From Heracleum sosnowskyi (Eukaryota; Streptophyta; Magnoliopsida; Apiales; Apiaceae), in NCBI GenBank assembly GCA_030848705.1, contig CM061240.1:125600998-125664997 (forward strand): a DNA stretch of 64,000 bases, in the 5' to 3' direction. Each line of letters starts with the position of its first letter. The first letter of the stretch is position 1. The translations under genes and the position numbers were made by a program. Of this stretch, positions 57,775 to 64,000 are shown in pieces. The notes below the pieces were generated by a model. The model had not been told where the DNA came from, did no database searches, and saw only the letters and a program-made list of their open reading frames with translations.

Positions 57775-58420
57775 TAGACCTGGCAATTGGACCGTGTCGT
57801 GTACTTTCGTGTCGTGTACTTTCGTGTTTTCGTGTACTTAATGTAAAACCCATATCCGACCCGTTTTGGATTCGTGTACTAAATTTGAAACACATATCCA
57901 ATTCAAAACGTGTCGTGTACTTTACGTGTCGTATTCGTGTACATTAAACAAAAATATAAATATAATTTAATTAAAATTTATATATTATAAAACTATTTTA
58001 ATTATGTAAATTTTTATGAAATGTGTATTAAATATGTATACATACAATTTTACAAAAATTTGTAAATATAACTTATATATATAAATGTATACTTCTTATA
58101 TATAAATGTATAACTTACTGCTAATTAATCGTGAAACTTTTATTTATTGTTCATATGTAATTCCTTATATATTTTCTAAATATGCAATACTATAAATAAT
58201 ATATATTTTTTAAAATTATTTATTTACTTCATTAATTCGTGTACTTTCGTTTCGTGTCGTGTACCTATTGTGAAAACCCAAACCCGACACTAATTATATT
58301 CGTGTTTTTTCGTGTTCGTGTACTTTCGTGTTCGTGTACCAAATTTTTGCACCCAAACACTAATTATCCGTGTCGTGTTCGTACCGTGTTCACGTGTCGT
58401 GTATCAAATTGTCAGCTCTA
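57775..58420. mobile_element. hAT-like element with CGTGTCGTGTAC repeats, 646 bp
   Basis: Left end TAGACCTGGCAATTGGACCG and reverse complement of the right end TAGAGCTGACAATTTGATAC. The 8-bp duplication ATTAGCAG is perfect on both sides (57767-57774 and 58421-58428). CGTGTCGTGTACTTTCGTGT-type motifs crowd both ends; the centre (57950-58220) is AT-rich. Non-coding, so it depends on another element's transposase. Confidence 0.85.
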
Positions 58421-58428
58421 ATTAGCAG

Positions 58429-59989
58429 GTTTAGTTATGGTTTAACATCAATATAATAGTACAATTTACCCTAATAATTTTTTGTAAAATTTAAACCTAA
58501 GGAAGAGAATTGTCACAACCTAGTCACTGCAAAACAGGTCATTTACGATTGAAGCAGTTCCCATTGCTGCATAAGTTGGTCGGAAAATACACTAACCTTT
58601 ATCCTGGTTCAGTTAGGACATAAGAATATTTTTCTTAATTAATTTTAGTATTTTATAAATTTGGATAACAAGAGCGTACACGCTCGGCAGCTGAGACCTA
58701 ATGGTCGATTCATGTATTGTTAAGGTAGAAGTGAACTACAAATCTTTAAAAAAAACACAAGAATATTTTGGTGTCCTTCGGGGCTTACCATCTCGAGTTT
58801 TCAGGTTTGATTCCAGATTAACACACGAATTATAGGAGGAACATTTAGTTGGGTTGCGCGTTAGTTGATGTAGATGCCTGATATATAAAGCTAAAATTAA
58901 CTAGAAAAAAAAATACATTGATGATTAAGTTGCCTCTTAATTCTTCTCTCTACTCGTTTTTTCATGTGATCCACTGACTTTCAGGTGAACCTCTGACGTA
59001 CTACGTAGTTGATCTACTTGTTCATATTTTCATGTGAGTCTCTGACCACAACAACGAGAATAATTTTCAAGACGTGTAGCAACAAAATTGCAATGAAAGA
59101 AATTGTTAGTAATATTTTGCGGGGAACGGAATAATTATTTGCAATCATGTACCTTCTAAATTTTATTTGTTAATTCACCATAATAACTTCTTTCTTTACA
59201 TGATTGCACCTTTTCATATATTTCCTCTTTTATTTTAAATACCACTTTCATATTATTTCTATTGAGCTTTCTTTATTTAACTTGCACGTATTTCACTTGA
59301 TCATTAATTTGAAATAATCTTTTACTAATTTGAAAATTTTGATCATTAGTAAGAAAAATATTATTTCCAAAGCATTTTTTTAATTTTCAGAGATATATGT
59401 AACATTTGGTGTTAGAATATGCTACAAATTGTGAATGCAGAGAGAATATACAACACATATTACTCTGAGAATAGCATCTAATAATTAGAACCATATTCGA
59501 ATCACCATGCCATAAGAAATAAATTAATCAGTACTCAATAACCAAAATACTTGACTAATTGATTCCCATTGTATAATTCAAGGTTTGACAATCTATAAAA
59601 AGACTCTTTTTGTTACTTGATTTCTAAGTTAGGTTCATTGGGAAAGGGGTCTACCGCCCTTCTCCACATATATCTTTTATAATTACCACATAACAATGTA
59701 CACTAATCCAAATTATAAGCAATTAATCACCCAAAGATTTCAACTGTCCTTTATTAATAATTTTACACTCCTACATATTCATCATCCATCAGATTCAAGC
59801 TGTCAACCTTCAAAAACTATCAATCTCCTATAATATATAAAACCTCTCTATTCCTTGCCTTGCCTTTTGGTTTATCATCACTATATAATTTTCATTAAGT
59901 TCATTTCCATTCTAATCCATAATATTAAATTATCAATATATTTACTCCATGCTTCCTCTTCCCATTCTTGATTCTCTTTCTTCTCCAAC
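58429..59989. other. Upstream region of the CLE gene
   Basis: AT-rich spacer. A TATATAAA at 59834-59841 is a reasonable TATA box for the CLE gene (about 150 bp before its ATG). A GGTTTGATTCC string near 58804 resembles a pol III B box but lacks a convincing partner. Confidence 0.45.
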
Positions 59990-60349
59990 ATGGTCTTCAA
60001 ATTATCTCACAAAATATACACCATCATTTGCTTCTCTATACTTTTTTGCTTATTGTTTCATATATTTCATTCTACTTTTCATTGTGATGTCGTCAACTCC
60101 TCTCGCTTTGTAAGATATTCATCGCTTTCTTCACGTCCCTTGATCCGTAAAGCTCTTGCTACCAAATTTGATTTCACACCGTTTCTCAAAAATCAGCATC
60201 ATCATCACCATCACCGGAAGCATCGTCACGAGAGAAATTCATTAGGGAAGCATGTGCACCCGGAGCCAGGAGCTGGAAGTGAAATTGATCCACGTTACGG
60301 TGTCGAAAAAAGGCTGGTTCCAACCGGTCCGAACCCATTGCACCATTAG
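59990..60349 (+). CDS. CLE-family signalling prepropeptide, 119 residues
   Basis: Single exon. The N-terminus has a basic start and a strongly hydrophobic stretch (about residues 8-30, IYTIICFSILFCLLFHIF), the secretion signal. A variable middle region includes a run of His residues (HHHHHHRKHRHER). The conserved C-terminus reads DPRYGVEKRLVPTGPNPLHH. The last 12 residues, RLVPTGPNPLHH (108-119), are the CLE motif, released by proteolysis, with the two Pro normally hydroxylated, and perceived by CLV1/BAM-type receptor kinases at the cell surface. The DPRYGVEKR lead-in resembles the Arabidopsis CLE9-CLE13 subgroup, members of which act in stomatal/xylem patterning or nodulation-related signalling. 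The motif ends exactly at the stop codon, normal for one-peptide CLE genes. The exact orthologue is not resolved. Confidence 0.95.
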   Translation: MVFKLSHKIYTIICFSILFCLLFHIFHSTFHCDVVNSSRFVRYSSLSSRPLIRKALATKFDFTPFLKNQHHHHHHRKHRHERNSLGKHVHPEPGAGSEIDPRYGVEKRLVPTGPNPLHH

Positions 60350-60446
60350 AGGGCAATGCATATATAGTGAATGTTTAAGTGATGGTCGATCATACAGCAT
60401 ATACATTATTCATACATTCGGTTAGTCACGAGAGATCGATATTTTA
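60350..60446. other. CLE 3' UTR
   Basis: Short stretch between the CLE stop codon and a CACTA-like repeat; presumably 3' UTR. Confidence 0.4.
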
Positions 60447-60529
60447 CACTACAAGAAAACAAGGGTACGTACGTAAAGATCATATGCACATTATTTCGAC
60501 GATAAGAAATGACATGTTTTCGTGTAGTA
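60447..60529. mobile_element. Very small CACTA-like element, 83 bp
   Basis: CACTACAAGAAAACAAGGGT at the left and TACTACACGAAAACATGTC (reverse complement of the right end) form inverted termini. The right end has GTAGTA rather than GTAGTG. No clear 3-bp TSD. It lies about 100 bp after the CLE stop codon, possibly inside its 3' UTR. Confidence 0.45.
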
Positions 60530-61635
60530 ATTTACGTATCTATCAAATTGTATGATTTTGTTGTCTGATTCTCGAACTCCATATGATCATATTAGTATGG
60601 AGGATCATGCTGATAAAATATTATTCGGATGTTGAAAATTTTCTAGCTAGTTTGATCTGGTCATGATGAAGGTAGTTAAGCAATTTAATATTAATGTAAT
60701 TATGTTCGGTAACTTTGAAAACGATTTTGTTGATAAAATATCAAAGGAACACACGAGTAACTGGGACGGCACGGCAGTGGACGAGGAAAATACGAGAAGT
60801 TAACTACGATAATACTATTTAATTAAGCAAGTTACATTTTTCTTTTTTCCTTTTGCTCTGTTGGTGGAATGGAGCTGGTTACTAGATATTTTTGATATAG
60901 CTTTTCTGAGCGAAAGACCTGTGGCTGTGGGAGTATGCAACGCACATTTTTGGTGGAATGGCCTGTGTATGCTATTTTCACATTTTATTATTTAAATTAT
61001 ATGAATCGAACTCGAACTCGAACTCGAAATCATGCGAGTTATATATCATATTGCTGTGACTACACAGCAAAATGTGTAAACTTCTGTTTCATATACTAGA
61101 TAGCAATGAAAGATTTATAGAACCTGGATTAATTGATGTAACGGAAACTGACCGGTGAAAAATCTTGTAAAGATCGGATGCATCCTTCCATAAGGTTGTG
61201 AGTTTTAATTAACTTGATTATGCAAAAACTTATCTTAGTGGAGCCATTTTGATTTGATTAAGACTTCATGACTAGCCTTTTTCCTACTTGCAAATTTCAT
61301 AAACACGTCTCTGTCACCTGGTATTATCAATCTTTCAGAACCAACACATAACATCACAGCAGAGGTCCTAATAGACCAAAAGATTTACCGACAAGTTTTT
61401 CATGTTAGTAAATTAAGCAATGATGTTCTTGTAAACCTTGGTAAAATGAAGCAATGTGGTACTTGTGATTTTGATTTATCATCTAGAATGCACATCTATT
61501 AAGTATAACAAAGAGATTCGTTGGATTTAGAAGATGAAATGTTGCTAGATACTTACTCCCTGGCAGGCTAAGTTAAGTTCCCGCCAGTTCTGCATAGTAA
61601 TTAGTAACTCGCCTAATAAAAAGAGTAAAATATAG
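60530..61635. other. Intergenic, no gene recognised
   Basis: AT-rich spacer; CGAACTCGAACTCGAACTCG at about 61007 is a short 6-bp tandem. Confidence 0.45.
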
Positions 61636-61870
61636 AATGATGGCCGTATTTTACATCAAATTTAAAAAATGTGGCCAAACTTTTAAATTTGCAAGTTAAT
61701 GACCGGCTTTAGTTTCCGCGTTTTAAAAGAGTGGCTTCCGCAAACTTTTTTTCAAAAAAATGGCCAAATTTTTATTTCAAATTTTTAAAAGAATGACTCA
61801 TTTTCACGCTAACAATTAGCGTTTGTCATTCTTTTAAAATACGGATATAAAATTTGGCCATTAATTTGGC
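61636..61870. repeat. Inverted-repeat element with TGGCCAAA motifs
   Basis: The left GATGGCCGTATTTTACATCA pairs with the right ATACGGATATAAAATTTGGCCATTA. Inner TTTTAAAAGAATG / CATTCTTTTAAAA and ACGCTAACAATTAGCGT hairpins suggest a MITE. No TSD identified. Confidence 0.45.
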
Positions 61871-62670
61871 ATCCAATTTATTTACTTAATGTGTTGCTTG
61901 AAGCATCACTTCCTCTCCAGCTCTTTTACTAGGTTGCACAATGTTCCAACTCGCTTCCATTATTAGCCATACCAGTCGCATATAAATTGTTTCATATAAC
62001 AAACTTCCAAGCTCAATATTAGATAGATTGTTCAGAGCTACATTAAACACGAATATATGGATTTAAACACGAAAAGTTGCACAATCAACATTAACCGTGG
62101 ACCTGGATCATGTATATAGTGATTATGATTTATAGTTGAAAACAAAAAAAGCGGATAAGAAGTTTACCTTCTGAAAGCTGAAGAGTGGAGAAAAGTGTTG
62201 AATCAGGAGTCCACCGAGTTTCGAGTATCTGCTTAATGCTAAATAAAATTGAAGACTTCTTGTTATCATTCCAGATACAGAGCAAAGAGTGCAACAAAAA
62301 AGATACAGACCAAAGCGAGGTAACTAAATTAGGTGGGAATTTAATATTGGGCTCGTGGGCCATTCATTATTCTTGGGCTTTTAAGAGGGAACAATTAATC
62401 TCTACCAGACTTTTGCGTTGGTGGTAAATAAATCCAGAAGAATTTTGGGCCGACAAATTCAAACAACATATATTAACAATATTTTAGTCGGCCCTTTTTA
62501 TCGATATCTTTTACAGAAACATATTCACTTTTATTAATATATTTTTTAAATTAAAACAAATAAGCATATAAAATTAAAATACAAATGGGGAAGTTTCTGT
62601 ATACACACTTTTTAATTTAACAGACCACCAACAAAATAAAATTTATTTTAGCAGCCTTGTAAAAAAATAA
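61871..62670. other. Intergenic, no gene recognised
   Basis: No domain or conserved gene seen; the two facing open frames near 62130-62427 overlap each other and have no recognisable product. Confidence 0.4.
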
Positions 62671-63141
62671 CAAGCCTATAACCCGTGCAAAACAACGGAC
62701 GACTTTAATATTAATTTTGAAATTTACTTTTAAATTTTTTGAGATTTTAATACTTCTGAAAATGCTACCTTTTTAAACAGAATTAAAAGTACTACTTTAA
62801 TATTTTAAATCTAAAAAAAATTATAAATTTTATAATAGTTTATTAGCTTAGTAAGCATGTTAGTAAAGATAACCGTCAAAATTATCAATATATTTTGTTG
62901 TAATATATATAAATATAAATATTTTCTAAAAAAAGGTCGTGTTTTTGAATTCAAAGTAAAGTATAATTAAAAGGGTTTGTAGTTATGTTATATATGTGAG
63001 AAAATCGAAAATCAAAACTTTCAATGTTTCGGCTATTATATAATAGTACAGATAGATAGATTAAATAGAATAAATTACCGAAAATTGAAATCAAAACTTT
63101 CAATGTTTCGGTTATTATATAATAGTATAGTATAGATAGAT
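62671..63141 (-). mobile_element. Decayed Helitron-like fragment
   Basis: CTATAACCCGTGCAAAACAACGG near 62675 resembles the hairpin terminus of the Helitron at 22895. TCTATACTATACTATTATATA (minus strand, near 63141) resembles its TC-starting 5' end. The inner 5' part is present twice: a block with CAAAACTTTCAATGTTTCGG(C/T)TATTATATAATAGTA recurs at about 63013 and 63091. The terminal CTRR is altered to CTTG. Confidence 0.4.
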
Positions 63142-64000
63142 ATCGTGTGCGATAATTTTAGAAAAAAAGAAATTTTAGTTAAAAAATATATAAAAGAATA
63201 TACGTTTTGGTTAACAAATGTAATCGGTTAATTATTAGTATTTATAATATTACTATTTTATGTTACTATATGAAATTGCATGTGATATTTTTGAAAAATG
63301 TGAAATTTTACTTAAGAAAAATTTTAGTTAGAAAATATAAATATAATTTACGCTTTGGGAAAAAAAAGCTAATCGGTTAGTTATTAGTAATTATAAATAT
63401 TATTATTTTATTTCATTAAAAAAAACTACCGTGATGTTTTTGGAAAATGAGAGGTTTTAGTTAGAAAAAATAGAAAAGTAAAAAAATTTAGTTAGAAAAT
63501 ATAAAAAACAATATACATTTTGGCTAAAATAAATAATTGGTTAGTTATTAACAATTATTATTTTATTATTTTAATAAATGAAACATATTTTTGGAAAATG
63601 AGAGATTTTAATAAGTAAAAATAAAAAGTTTATATGTTTTAGTTTAAAAAGATAATTTCCCGTGATATTTTTGAAAAAGTAATTGAATTTTTCAGAAAAA
63701 ATAAAAAAAATTAATATATTTTAGGTGTAAAAAGTAATTGGTTATAAATAGGTAATATTATTATTTAATAATATTTTTTTATAAATAAGTAAGGGTAATT
63801 AAGTAAAAACACGAAGTACAATTAATTAAGGGCAATTAAGTAAAATCACAACATACCAAAAAATATTTAGTATTAAATCCAATGTCTCTCATTAATTTAA
63901 TTTAAAATATCTAACGGTTAGAGATTGCATGACCAAACTATGAAGGACCAAACTACAAACCGACTACAAAACTTTTTAATGTTTAATCTTTAATATAATA
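63142..64000. other. AT-rich spacer with degenerate direct repeats
   Basis: The phrases GATATTTTTG(A/G)AAAA, GAAATTTTAGTTA(G/A)AAAATATA and GGTTA(G)TTATTA recur three to four times at ~150-bp intervals from 63170 to 63740, suggesting an old tandem array. No gene. Confidence 0.45.

Noticed and set aside
58790..58830. Possible SINE or tRNA relic (GGTTTGATTCC resembling a B box)
   Set aside because: No convincing A box, cloverleaf or poly-A tail could be found around it.
1..64000. CRISPR array, prophage, operon or bacterial defence system
   Set aside because: All genes, introns and repeats are of plant nuclear type; tandem repeats seen are transposon or satellite-like, with no spacer/repeat pattern.

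Overview
This is a stretch of nuclear DNA from a flowering plant, most likely a eudicot. Plant-specific gene families (a thylakoid STN7 kinase, a CYC/TB1-type TCP factor, a DVL/RTFL peptide, a CLE peptide), GT-AG introns, AT-rich spacers and dense plant-type transposable elements all point that way. I cannot fix the species from sequence alone.

Host genes are few. From left to right: the 3' half of an STN7-type kinase gene (699-2395, +, continuing off the left edge); a 48-residue DVL/RTFL signalling peptide (4986-5132, +); an intronless A1-family aspartyl protease (18517-19833, -); a CYC/TB1-class TCP transcription factor (27319-28509, +); and a 119-residue CLE prepropeptide (59990-60349, +). 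They look like independent single genes, and nothing suggests they work together.

Most of the remaining sequence is transposons, several with target-site duplications (TSDs) readable directly. (a) A hAT-like GAGCCGAG-rich element at 12571-16829 (TSD TAATCAAC) is split by a Ty1-copia element at 12769-16653 (TSD TGAAT) that has lost most of its interior. (b) A second and a third GAGCCGAG element lie at 16917-18048 and 55669-56170. (c) A non-autonomous Helitron lies at 22895-25151 and carries a recent ~0.98-kb tandem duplication. (d) A complete 11.4-kb CACTA element lies at 29399-40803 (TSD ATC) with TNP1-like and TNP2-like genes, both broken. (e) An unusual 1.37-kb insert at 43764-45130 is bounded by an 18-bp direct repeat and holds a captured ArfGAP fragment and a palindrome array. 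(f) A 10.2-kb Ty3-gypsy/Tat element lies at 45211-55445 (TSD GTGAT). Its two 527-bp LTRs look identical, its 1889-codon gag-pol frame is intact, and a spliced extra gene runs antisense to it. (g) A hAT-like element lies at 57775-58420 (TSD ATTAGCAG). Several MITEs (Stowaway-like, Mutator-like) are scattered between.

The clearest candidates for a second look are the antisense gene with its own TATA box inside the young Tat element, the 18-bp-bounded insert, and the small peptide genes that ordinary ORF cut-offs miss. I found no CRISPR array, bacterial-type operon or convincing tRNA gene. One decayed 5S-rRNA-like segment is present near 57.2 kb.
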